Source of the DNA: Phyto melanocephala
Taxonomy: Eukaryota; Arthropoda; Insecta; Diptera; Rhinophoridae
Length of the DNA stretch: 64,000 bases
Direction: 5' to 3'
Assembly (NCBI GenBank): GCA_941918925.1
Contig: OW799233.1
Span: 44,506,275 to 44,570,274, forward strand
In this document: piece by piece, positions 54,767 to 64,000 of the stretch
Layout of the letters: each line of letters opens with the position of its first letter
Position numbering within the stretch: position 1 is the first letter of the stretch
Notes under the pieces: generated by a model
Seen by the model: only the letters and a program-made list of their open reading frames with translations
Told to the model about the DNA's origin: nothing
The model's database searches: none
Program-made: the position numbers and the translations under genes

Positions 54767-56215
54767 ATAATATTTATTTTCCCTCTTCTCATTGGTCATG
54801 CAGAAGTAGCACAAAATGATGGGTTGCAAAAGTAGCATGTTGTATGGCAAGATAAACAATAAAAACTTGCACATGTAGCAGCAGTGAGTGCTACAGCAGC
54901 AGCAATTGACACTGAAATGGGGGATGGGGAAAATATAAAAACAAATGTTAGCAAATAGTAGTTGTTGCAAAATATGTAAGTATATTTCATGTTTATTTAC
55001 CGCCCCGAAGGTAACCATGTAACAATAAGTCAATAAGTTAAAAGAAAACATTACTTGACTCGTCTTACTAACAAAAATAATTGTCAAACAAATGTCAATG
55101 TAAAAAAGAAGAGACAGAGTAAGATAGATTGCTCAAGAGTCAACTCAAATACAAAATAATGGAATTGGCCTAAAAGAAATGTGTTCAATGTTAAAACAAC
55201 TTAACCTATAAAAAAAAACAACTCGCACACATATACATACAATGAAAACAAACTTATAAGAAAAACAAAAAGAACTTAAAAAGGCGTTACTGATACGCTC
55301 ACATAATAAATTGCACTTCTGTCAATAAATCAGGCTGATAATTTTAAATCAAATTACTTTACACTCTGTTTTACAATTAAGCATTACACCTTGACAAATA
55401 AACAAATATACCTTTTTCTTTGTACATACATACAAACGTATGTCTGTAAGTATGTATGAATGTAGCAACAGCAAACAACAAACATCACACTTTTATCTTT
55501 GATTTATATTTGTTTAAGTATATGTATGTATGTATGCATGTGTTTGTGTAACATAGTATCCTTGATAAATATTTTATATTCTCATATTATCATCACTATC
55601 ATCAACAGCGTTGTCATTTGACTTGCCGTTCAGTCATAAATATTTGTTTCTTCTCTCACCCACAATTTGACACTTTCTCTAAATCGCATTATATGCGCTT
55701 GATTAAGTTCATTACTATTGCATGGTTATTTTTCTTTTATTTATTTTTGCTTCTTCTTCTGATTCTTGTTGTAACTGTCTTTAGTTGTATGTATTTTGAA
55801 CTTCCTGATTTTTAAAGCCGCCCGAACAAACTCCTTTTCCTTTGCTGTTATTTATGTTTGCTTTTTGAACAACACATCCACCCCACTTTTTTGTTTCGAT
55901 AGTAGTTGTTAGTTGTTTTACTTATTTGGTAGTTTGTCTTTCTCGTAGCGTGTGAGTTCGATTCGTCCTTATTGAATATGTTGAAGAATTATCATCCTTC
56001 TTATAATGTGAGAATAATTTTGTTACATTTTACGTTTTGTGTTATTTTTACCTTGTTTTTTCTGTGATAACATTTGACGCTGTCATTTCATACGAATATG
56101 GTGTGGAAATGATAAAGTGTTTGCGAGTGAATAGTGTCGTTTGAATTTCATAAATTTTGCCGGATATCAAAGTAAAGTTATGTTATGTCTTATGCTCAAG
56201 GAGTCATTTATATTG
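54767..56215. other. Intergenic, no gene seen
   Basis: AT-rich with TATG/CATA microsatellite patches near 55430-55470 and 55517-55545. A 143-codon minus frame (54656-55087) overlaps repeat copy 4 and is judged chance. Confidence 0.4.
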
Positions 56216-56463
56216 TTTTTAGTAAGAATAGCTATATTCGGCCATGCTGAATCTGAAAATACACTTCATCATAATGTACATAGGTATAATGATTACATTT
56301 AAGGAATTCCATTTTTGATTTTACACTTCTTCATGGTTTACTGTACTTTGTTGGTCATTTGATATTATTTAACCCATATATCTGCCATATCGGATTTTAA
56401 CTTTTTTACAGTTTACTGTATTCTACTAGCCCTACATACATACATACATACAAGCCCTTTTAT
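56216..56463 (+). mobile_element. Eroded family P relic
   Basis: AGTAAGAATAGCTATATTCG followed by GCCATGCTGAATC is a degraded version of the family P left end. The rest is not alignable by eye. Confidence 0.45.
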
Positions 56464-56490
56464 TATACCCTTCACACAGTGAAAAGGGTA

Positions 56491-58093
56491 CACAGAAAAA
56501 AATTTTATTTAAAAATGTTTAATCAAATGTATAATTGATTTATTGAAAAGTTTTAATAATATTTTTAATTTGTTTAATAAAATTTTTTAATACGTTTTGA
56601 ATTTTATTAAAAAACAAATCAAATTGTGTAAATTAAAAAAAAAATTGCATAGGCACCTACATACGTAAAAAATGTCAGAAAAATAAATCAATAACAATTT
56701 TTTTAAAGTAAAGCTTTTGAGGATGAAAAATTTGCTTTTTACTGGATAAAGGAAGAAAATTAAACCAATCTGCGGAATAATGCCTTCATATATTTTTAAA
56801 AATATAAAGCAGCAACGCTATTTGTTCGACGAAGCGCACTTTTAATTTAATAAGACTTTGGTTCCTAGAGAATGGTGATCCGTACCACTTATTGGAGGCT
56901 ACGAAGGATAGTTTGCATAAATCATTTGAGGATATAATTAAGACGATGACGTAGGTTGGCCATTAAAACCGTATTAAATGACATCTATATATATAAAAGT
57001 GAAACTCTGTGTGTGTGTGTGTGTGTGTTAGCTATAGACTCCGACACTGTAGAACCGATCGGACTCAAACTTTGGCAAGTTGTTGTACACATACCAGGGA
57101 TTGTTTATGGGTGGAAAAAAATGGGCGGGGCCACGCCCATAAAAATTAGTTATCAGTTTCAGCTACTTGCACTTGACCGATTTTTCTGAAACTTTGCACA
57201 CATATCGAGCTGTCATGACTAAATAATTTCGTTATAAGAAAAGTGGGCGGGGCCACGCCCCTAAAAAAGTTTTAATATTGAGGTACTTGCACTGAACCGA
57301 TTTTTCTGAAACTTTGCACACATATTGAGCTGTCATGACTTTACAATTTCGTGATTAGAAAAGTGGGCAATGCCACGCCCATAAAAAATTATAATTTTTA
57401 GGTTTTTGCACTTGATATTCAATTAAAATTCAGAATGCATTTCGATTCATTAAGGGGCGTAGCAGCGCGCCGGGTTTGGCTAGTTTTATAATAAATGCTA
57501 ATCAAATACAATGACTAAATATATTCCAAACATGCCTTTATATTTAGTTTATTTTCTGCAAAAGACATCTTTTACAAATTGGTAAGTAGTTTAAACAAAT
57601 CTTGCTATTCTTCAATAAGACTTTTTTACTTTCTTTCTAGGCCATTAACACCAATTCATACAATACCGCCATATGTACTTACAAACATATTTATTACTAA
57701 TGTAATTAAAAAATTGTTATACAAAATACATACACATATGCATGTAGATATAAGTAAATGTATGTATTAATTCTAAAACTAAATAAATAAAATATATACA
57801 TCTTTTATTTGGAAGAGTTTTAATTGTTACAGTAAATATTTTATTTAAATTAATCCAAAAATTTCGATTATAGACATGATGGGATTAATTAAAATAATAT
57901 TAAAAAATTTAAGAATTTTCAATTAATTTTTTAATACATTGTTAATTGATATTTTACCTAAATTTTTTTCAATTAAAACTATTAATTTTCATTTAATTAA
58001 TAGCATCATTTCGATGATTGGAGCAAAACCAAATAAAAATTTAATTTATAATATTAATTTGGTAATTAAAATTCATATTTATTTTTTTCTGTG
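56491..58093. mobile_element. Family M copy D, itself carrying a Helitron-like element
   Basis: Ends CACAGAAAAAAATTTTATTT and TTATTTTTTTCTGTG are flanked by TA (56489-56490, 58094-58095). The right 150 bp align with copies A and B ('tttcgatgattggagcaaa', 'ttaattaatagcatcat'). The interior differs from copy A. Without the Helitron-like insert (56984-57483) it would be about 1.1 kb. Confidence 0.8.
56984..57483 (+). mobile_element. Helitron-like element (family H), 500-bp copy
   Basis: It starts A|TCTATATATATAAAAGTGAA, passes a (GT)n tract at about 57009-57028, has about three palindromic ~120-bp repeats (GGGCGGGGCCACGCCC at 57133 and 57247), and ends GCGCCGGGTTTGGCTAG followed by T. It is the shortest full-ended copy. 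Repeat number differs from the six or so at 33430 and 46702. Confidence 0.75.
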
Positions 58094-58577
58094 TATATAT
58101 AGGTTTGTCATTGCGTGTGAAATTTCTGCAATTTTCATTTCCGACCCCATAAAGTATATATTTTCTGAAAGCTTATGAATGGCGGAGTCGATTAAGCTCT
58201 GTCAGTCTGCCCGTCTGACCGTCTGTCCGTGTGTATGTTGAAATCAACTTTTTGAAGCCCCCCGACATCACTTGGACCCGGGTGAAACATCGGTACATAA
58301 ACAACTGAGATATGAGCAAAAGCCCACGACCACCTCGATATTTTTTTCACAAAAACAACATTACAACAACAACATACATACATACAAACGTGGCATCCAA
58401 TCCCAGCTGAGACAAAATAAAATTTTTTTTATTTATTTTTATTTTTTTTTTTATTTTTTATTTAATATATTATTTATATTTTTATTATTATTTTTTATTT
58501 TTTTTTTATTTTTTTTTTTATTATTTTAATTATTATTTTAATTATTTTTATTTTTTTTTATTTTTTTTAATTACTAG

Positions 58578-59029
58578 ATTTATTCCATATTGTACGCAAT
58601 TTTGTAGTGGCGGCAATGATGGATTTGAAACTTGTTATTATGCATTATATTCTGCTATTTAAGCCCTTTTATTTAAAAAAATTATTAAAGAAGTTGTAAT
58701 TTGATGCTTATATCTCAGTTGGTTTCGAACCAAGCTAAGGCTTGCAATTTGGTGTCACTTACGTGTTTGCAAATTATTTGGAAGCTTCGGAAACTTGATA
58801 TATTAAAAATTAATAGTTTTTTTAAATAATGTTTGTCTATAACTTTGCCGATTAGCAACCGATTAGTGATTTATGATAGCCCTAGATATCATATCTATAA
58901 ATTGTAGCAAATATGTCTATAAATTATACTAGGGCTGAAAACTTGTAATTTTTATGAAAAAACAGAGGGAGTTGCGCATATTTGCTAATATCTCAGCAAG
59001 TTATAGGGTGATTGTACAGGATTTTAATT
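58578..59029. other. Intergenic, possibly eroded family P
   Basis: Words like 'atatctcagttgg' and 'aatatctcagcaag' recall family P text, but alignment is weak. Confidence 0.3.
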
Positions 59030-59273
59030 GCGATTCAATTCCAAATATTTTAAAAAAATTAATACAAGATACAGATCTAAACAATATGTGGTTGCTTCTA
59101 AAAGTTGATTTCTACCAACACATGGACATACGGACATAGCTCAATCGACTTTCCTATTCATAAGCTCTCAAACAATATATACTTTGTATTTAGGGTCGTA
59201 AATGAATATTGTAGAAATTACAAACCGAATGACATAGCTATGTACCGCTTGGCCACAAAAGGTGAAGGGTATA
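59030..59273 (+). mobile_element. Family P relic
   Basis: 'cttctaaaagttgatttctaccaacacatgg', 'aatcgactttcctattcataagct' and 'aggtgaagggtata' align with the reverse complement of 42115-42300. Substitutions are numerous. Confidence 0.65.
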
Positions 59274-59589
59274 AAAGCAAATAAAACGTATAAAGGAATA
59301 GAGATGCATACATACGTATGTATGTCTCGTAGGAAGGGTGTTGAAAGTAGCAGCAAATTAAGCAGAGACGTATCAAAGAGAATTGTAAATGATTGAATAA
59401 CGTTTTGGGAAAAAATCGATTATTATTATTACCGTCAAAATATTAATAACTTAAATGCAAAAATTACTATTACAGTGCAAAATAGTATTTTCTCATCATT
59501 TTCTCTAATTAAAAAAAAAAAGTTGGATTTATAGACCCTAATTTGAGCGTAGAATAAGAGATAAATAAATATACAATAGAATACCATAC

Positions 59590-59930
59590 TTTATTCAAAT
59601 AAGATAAAGTATAATTTTTAATCCCAACTTAAATAGTCCCTAATTTCAAAATTCTAGATTCATAAACATAGAAAAGAAAACAGGTACTATAAAAATGGGA
59701 AGAAGTACCTTTTGGGACGCTCAAATAATTTTCAATCTGAACTTGGAACAATATTCCTTAATATTATAATTATAGACTTATAAATTCAGACTAAATAAAA
59801 ACTAGAATAAAAATCGAAAAAAGTATCTTTTGAGTCTCACATATCAGTTCCAATCTCAACGTGGATTTAAAGTTTCTAATTTTGAAATTCTAGAGTCATA
59901 AACTTTGAAATACAAGAGGTCCTTTTTTTT
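59590..59930. repeat. Two to three units of the ~118-bp repeat
   Basis: 'gaagtaccttttgggacgctc' (about 59700) and 'aaaaagtatcttttgagtctc' (about 59818) lie about 118 bp apart with 'aaattctaga' words, as at 44150-45560. Confidence 0.6.
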
Positions 59931-60087
59931 GTTTTTTTTAATATAGTTAATTTATTTTACAATCTATCCTAGGATAATAAGTAAATTTTTTGTATCTTTT
60001 AAATAAAGAATTACATTCATTGCTGAACTCTCACGAGAACAACAATGATATTTAAAAATTAATTTTCAGAAAGAAATTAGATAAATA

Positions 60088-60640
60088 CAGGATCCGCCAT
60101 TTAACGTTTTTTTTTCAACTAGTGCTTATTTCGTGAATGGTAACACTTAGCTCATGTCTGATTTGGCAGATAATTAGTTTTATCCTTCCGCTGAACGAAT
60201 ATGGTTGTGTATACGCTTGAACAACGCTGGGAAATATTGCGCTGTTACTTTGGCCGATTTTGCCAAAAAAATCATCTTTTCAGATGAAACTTATTTTGAT
60301 CTTGGCGGGTATGTAAACAAACAAATTTGTCCCATTTCGTTCACAGAAAACCAGCACGCATACATCGCAAAGCCGACACACGAAAAACGAGTCACTGTTT
60401 GGTGCGGATTTTGGTCCAGAGGCATAATTGGGCAATTTTTCTTCGAAAATGAGCAAGGAGTGGCCGAAGTCAATGGCGATCGTTATCGGGCCATGTTGAA
60501 CAAATTTTTGTTCACGATAGTTGAAGAGGAGGATATTGGCAGCATTTGGTTTCAACAGGACGGTGCTACGTGCCACACAGCCGAAGCTATACTTTTTTAT
60601 AGCATTTTCAAAAGAAAAAGAAGTTATTTGGCGGACCCTT
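60088..60640 (+). mobile_element. Non-autonomous mariner-like element, copy 2
   Basis: TA-flanked (60086-60087, 60641-60642) with ends 'ggatccgccat' and ATTTGGCGGACCCTT. The frame opens VVYTLEQRWEILRCYF and then, by deletion, jumps to the transposase core. It shares both deletion junctions with copy 1 at 28086-28618. At its right end an extra 'ttttttatagcattttcaaaaga' segment distinguishes it from copy 1. Confidence 0.85.
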
Positions 60641-60648
60641 TATTATAA
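60205..60648 (+). pseudogene. Mariner-like transposase core fragment
   Basis: An open stretch reading KKIIFSDETYFDLGGYVNKQ, VTVWCGFWSRGIIGQFFFEN, VNGDRYRAMLNKFLF and GSIWFQQDGATCHTAEA. Two catalytic Asp residues are kept (SDE, QQD). The third and the C-terminus are deleted, as is the N-terminal DNA-binding domain. Confidence 0.8.
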
Positions 60649-60729
60649 TCTATTTATAGACATGTATGTACATACATGTATATAATACATTTATATATAG
60701 GTACATATAAAAGGATATTTAATTTCGAA

Positions 60730-61440
60730 ATGGTAGATCCAATATGTGATTTCCTTTAAGTCTTCGAACTTCATTAGTGTCATCAAGCAGCATTATGGAT
60801 TGCAAGGATTACTCGATCTTTGCAGATCATTTTCGCTATATTTCTTAATTTTATCTTTGACCATTGGAATTTATAAATCATCATGAATAGATTTATTTGT
60901 TATGAACCATGGGGCATTAACAATAGACCTTAATGTTTTAGATTGAAACCTTTGTAAAATTTCAATGTTTGAATTACTGGCTGTTCCCGATAATTGTATA
61001 CCGTAGGTCCAAACTGGTTTCAACATTACCTTGTATAAAATTATTTTATTTTCAAGACTGAGTTTTGACCTTGTGCCAAGTAATCAAAATAGCCGTTTAG
61101 TTTTTAAATTCAAATGGTGCTTCTTCGTCTTAATGTGATTTTTCCATGTAAGTCTACGATTAATGTGCAGTCCCAGATATTTGACTGTGTCATGTTGTGG
61201 ATTTTGATTGTTGTTTAGGTACACAGCTCTGCAGTTTTTACGACGTAAGGTAAAGGTTACATGGGTAGATTTTTCTGTATTGACTTTTATCTTCCATTTA
61301 TTCAATCAGTTTTCTATTTTATTAATTTAATTTTGTAGCTGTATTGGAGCTACATCTGGATCTACGCTAGTCGATAATATTGCAGTATCATCAGCGCATG
61401 TAGCAACTAAAACGTCGTTTGTTACCGGCATGTCCGATGT
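60730..61440 (-). mobile_element. Jockey-clade LINE fragment (RT C-terminal half)
   Basis: The minus strand reads VLVATCADDTAILSTSVD (the active-site YADD has become CADD), NKWKIKVNTEKSTHVTFTLR, HDTVKYLGLHINRRLTWKNH, YGIQLSGTASNSNIEILQRF and RSIVNAPWFITN. This order is typical of jockey-type ORF2 C-termini. Stops interrupt it and both ends are missing. The longest open part is 61084-61305. Confidence 0.8.
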
Positions 61441-61479
61441 AAAAATACAAGATGTAAGACAAAAATAGGAATAAGTTTA

Positions 61480-61594
61480 TTTTGATTCACTTAACTTAAA
61501 TATAAAGTACCCAAATTTAGAATTCTATGTTTATAAACATAAAAATACACATAGAACCACAAAAATTAGAAAAAGTTTTTTTTTTGGATGAACC
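61480..61594. repeat. One ~118-bp repeat unit
   Basis: 'aattctatgtttataaacataaaaatacacatagaaccacaaaaattagaaaaag' matches the unit of the 44.5-kb array. It is interrupted by the element starting at 61595. Confidence 0.55.
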
Positions 61595-62340
61595 TAAGGC
61601 ATATCCATAAGGTATATGCAACGCGGCAACAAACACAATAATAAAAAACACATGTATTTTGTTTTTGTATATATGCCGGCATATGTCAAAAAATTTTTTT
61701 TTATTTTCTTCTTAAATGTGAATAACTTTTAAAAAACTTTAAAGCGAAAACTTTTTATTCACGGTTTTGTATTTTTTAAAACGTTTTAAACCAACGGAAA
61801 CTGCGAATTATTTATTGTTTAATTAAATAAAAAAAAAATTTAGTTTGACAACTGCAGACATGACTTTTAAAAAAAGTTGGTAACGCTCAAGGCGAATTCA
61901 TACAGGTGAAATTATCAGCACATGATGATGGGGGAACACAATGTCTAAATTTGTTGAATTCTCCTTGATTTCATTTATTAATGCAGGAATGGAAAATTAG
62001 ATTTTGGATTCCGAATTAAATATTTAACTTAATTGTGCTTTTTATGATTATAAATTTACCAAATATATGTATATTTGTTGTTCTTGCATCATTTCTAATG
62101 TGCTTCACAAGCACATATCCTTTTTTTAATAAAATTTTATTGAATTAAAAATATAAAAACAACTTTTCCATCCTTGTTATACAAGCTGGCCTTGAAAGAA
62201 AAAAATCCCTAAAAATTTGCTTTGATGTATCAATTCGCCGTTGCATATACCTGTATGAATATGCCTTGGTAACGCTTATAAAATGTATATAAAAAAAAAC
62301 AGTCAGCTAATTGGATACGAGTACCTTATGGATATGCCTT
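61595..62340. mobile_element. DNA transposon-like element with 9-bp duplication
   Basis: Ends TAAGGCATATCCATAAGGTA and TACCTTATGGATATGCCTT are inverted and flanked by GGATGAACC at 61586-61594 and 62341-62349. Related inner words ('aaggcgaattcataca' at 61891, 'tgtatgaatatgcctt' at 62250) form a second inverted pair. No transposase is seen. Confidence 0.75.
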
Positions 62341-62349
62341 GGATGAACC

Positions 62350-64000
62350 AACATATTTTTATTCTTAAATTTTTACTCCTTCTTGCAAACTTAGCGTAAG
62401 CATTTCCAAAAATCTCTTCTTAGTGGACCTAAACATGGGTTAAACCATCTTAAACAAACTTAAAAATGGCTGCTCGTTGTCTCCAGATTTGGCAAATTTT
62501 TAAAGTTACAAAATGTATAACATAACTATGAAGATTTTGAATTTGGTGAACACTGACTCATCTGTATCCGAAAAAATGAGATCTTGAAAATTAAGAAACC
62601 CTATAAGATTATACAAAGCTGTACTTAGTTGAAATTTTCTGGGAAAATATTACAGATATGTAGTTTAGAAAGGTTGCATTTCAAAGGTTGTCAAATTGCC
62701 TTGGATTTGAAATACAGTTGATGTTTTTAACAGTCAAATGTAATTTACAGACAGCTCTTAGTTGGAAGATCCTTTTTTTTTTAATTAAAATATATGTTAA
62801 AGACAGTTTCCTCCTCTGCAATTGTGACAAAATCTCAAAGTGGAATGAGTTTTGTATAAAGAGGTATAAATCAAACTGTAAATGAGCTATTTTCCACCGC
62901 ACCAATAAGATGTTGTCGGGTAAAATAGTTTTGTGATTGCATGTTTAATGCATCAAAATATTCATTTTATACCCCATAAACTACATATTTTCCGAGTCAA
63001 CGTATAAATTTGATTTATATTTCAGGCAATCCAATTATCTTTCAAATATGAACCTGTTGAACTACGTAACTATAATATTTTTCGAGAAAATGACAATTAA
63101 GTAAGTACAACTTTGTAAATATTTATAGATTTTCCTTTTTTTTAAGATCTCACATTTTTTATGCAGATGAGGCAGTGACCTTAAACCTCACAAGTTTCTG
63201 ATTTAAAAATTTTATGGATCCAAGGTACAACTCTTGGTTGATTTGACATGGAATTATACACATTACAAGAATCCACTGTCTAAATTTCACGTCTCTACAC
63301 TCAAAGAAAACCATGATCACGACGGTCATATTATATTCTCTATAACAATAGTTGAAAACAAGTAATAGTTATTGTTATTTAAATTCATGATATATGTGGT
63401 TTTCCTGGCGAATTAAACCACTTTTGTTCATAGGTAATTCAGTTTCTTTTATTTATTTACAGACTTTGATAAATGATTTGATTAAAATAAATGTTATACA
63501 GTTTTCGTTTACATCGTTTCGGCTTAGCGACCGATCACTTTTCTAATGTTCCGCACTCTATTACGTCTCAACTTCTACTACTCTTTCTCATGTGTTGTCT
63601 TATTAATTGCGTTCGTAAGTTAGGGTTAGCTCGTCAGGGTATATGGTAGGGTTCTACGTACGCCCACATCCCTATCCCACATATATCTTGTCAAGATAAT
63701 CAAGTGTTTGTTTGGATTTTATCATTTAATGTTCTCTATTCGTAAAAACTTCCATATGATTGTCGTATGATATACAAAGTATGATTTACAAAATTAAACA
63801 ATAATAAAAATTAAATTAAATTGAAAAAAATTTAAAATTTCAAATAATCAATAAATAATAGGTGAGACAATAGTATGATTACAAAGCAATTGTTTTAATT
63901 ATAAAATGATTATAACTGTTCTTCTTCTTCTTTTTGCTGAATAATTTTAATAGTTTAAAATGTCAAAAAAAAAAACAATTTGAAAAACTTGAAAATAAAC
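62350..64000. other. Intergenic, no gene seen
   Basis: AT-rich DNA to the window end. A less AT-rich patch at 63510-63690 has no long frame. No conserved feature is recognised. Confidence 0.4.

Larger units (their letters stand above)
56464..58577 (-). mobile_element. Family P copy 5, split by family M copy D
   Basis: 56464-56490 reads TATACCCTTCACACAGTGAA and continues at 58094 with TATATATAGGTTTGTCATTG, 'gaccccataaagtatat', the 'gtctgcccgtctgaccgtctgtccg' block, 'ggcatccaatcccagctgaga' and the A/T-only tract. The palindromic end is missing. The insertion at a TA matches the intact order seen at 43200-43265. Confidence 0.8.

Noticed and set aside
54656..55087. 143-codon minus-strand frame rich in Cys/Leu/Ile
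   Set aside because: It begins in unique AT-rich DNA and runs into the family P repeat; no conserved motif, so a chance frame.
63300..63415. Possible inverted pair gaaaaccatga / tcatgatatatgtggttttc
   Set aside because: Arms are short and interrupted, and no flanking duplication supports an element.
63510..63690. LTR-like or promoter-like less AT-rich patch near the window end
   Set aside because: No matching second copy, primer-binding site or polypurine tract was seen.

Overview
The window looks like a chromosome segment of a higher fly (Diptera, probably a calyptrate such as a blow fly or house fly). The reasons are strong AT-richness, short introns with GTAAGT-type donors, three host genes close to insect or animal families, and dense dipteran-style transposon debris. 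No bacterial features were seen.

Layout. 1-10260: a head-to-tail array of about 1.5-1.8 kb units. Each carries, on the minus strand, a Gln/Pro-rich reading frame ending at a conserved splice-donor-like site. The array runs off the left edge. 12771-16841: a seven-exon plus-strand gene for a FAM234-like membrane protein. 17392-22138: a Helitron-like element carrying an internally deleted LOA-like LINE on the minus strand. 22484-23865: the four-exon GTPase gene DRG2. 24746-26164: the single-exon nucleoporin gene Nup58, convergent with DRG2.

28-64 kb holds no convincing host gene. It is a layered deposit of transposons, many with readable target-site duplications: Tc1/mariner-like (TA), PIF/Harbinger-like (TTA), hAT-like (8 bp), Helitron-like elements with tandem GC-palindromic repeats and an (AC)n tract, and a dispersed repeat carrying an ATTCGGC/GCCGAAT palindrome. 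A complete-looking R1-clade LINE (47561-51522) has two open frames and sits exactly inside the (AC)n tract of a Helitron-like element, with an empty-site counterpart at 34256-34281.

The host genes do not form a pathway. DRG2 is a cytoplasmic translation-associated GTPase, Nup58 is a central-channel nucleoporin, and the FAM234-like protein is a single-pass membrane protein. The most unusual signals are the tandem two-exon array with a diverged right-hand copy and a remote relic at 26.9 kb, the microsatellite-targeted LINE, a mariner-like element whose 183-bp inverted repeats duplicate its own transposase 3' end, and two mariner-like copies sharing the same internal deletions. All family names come from reading translated sequence and recalled motifs; no database search was run.
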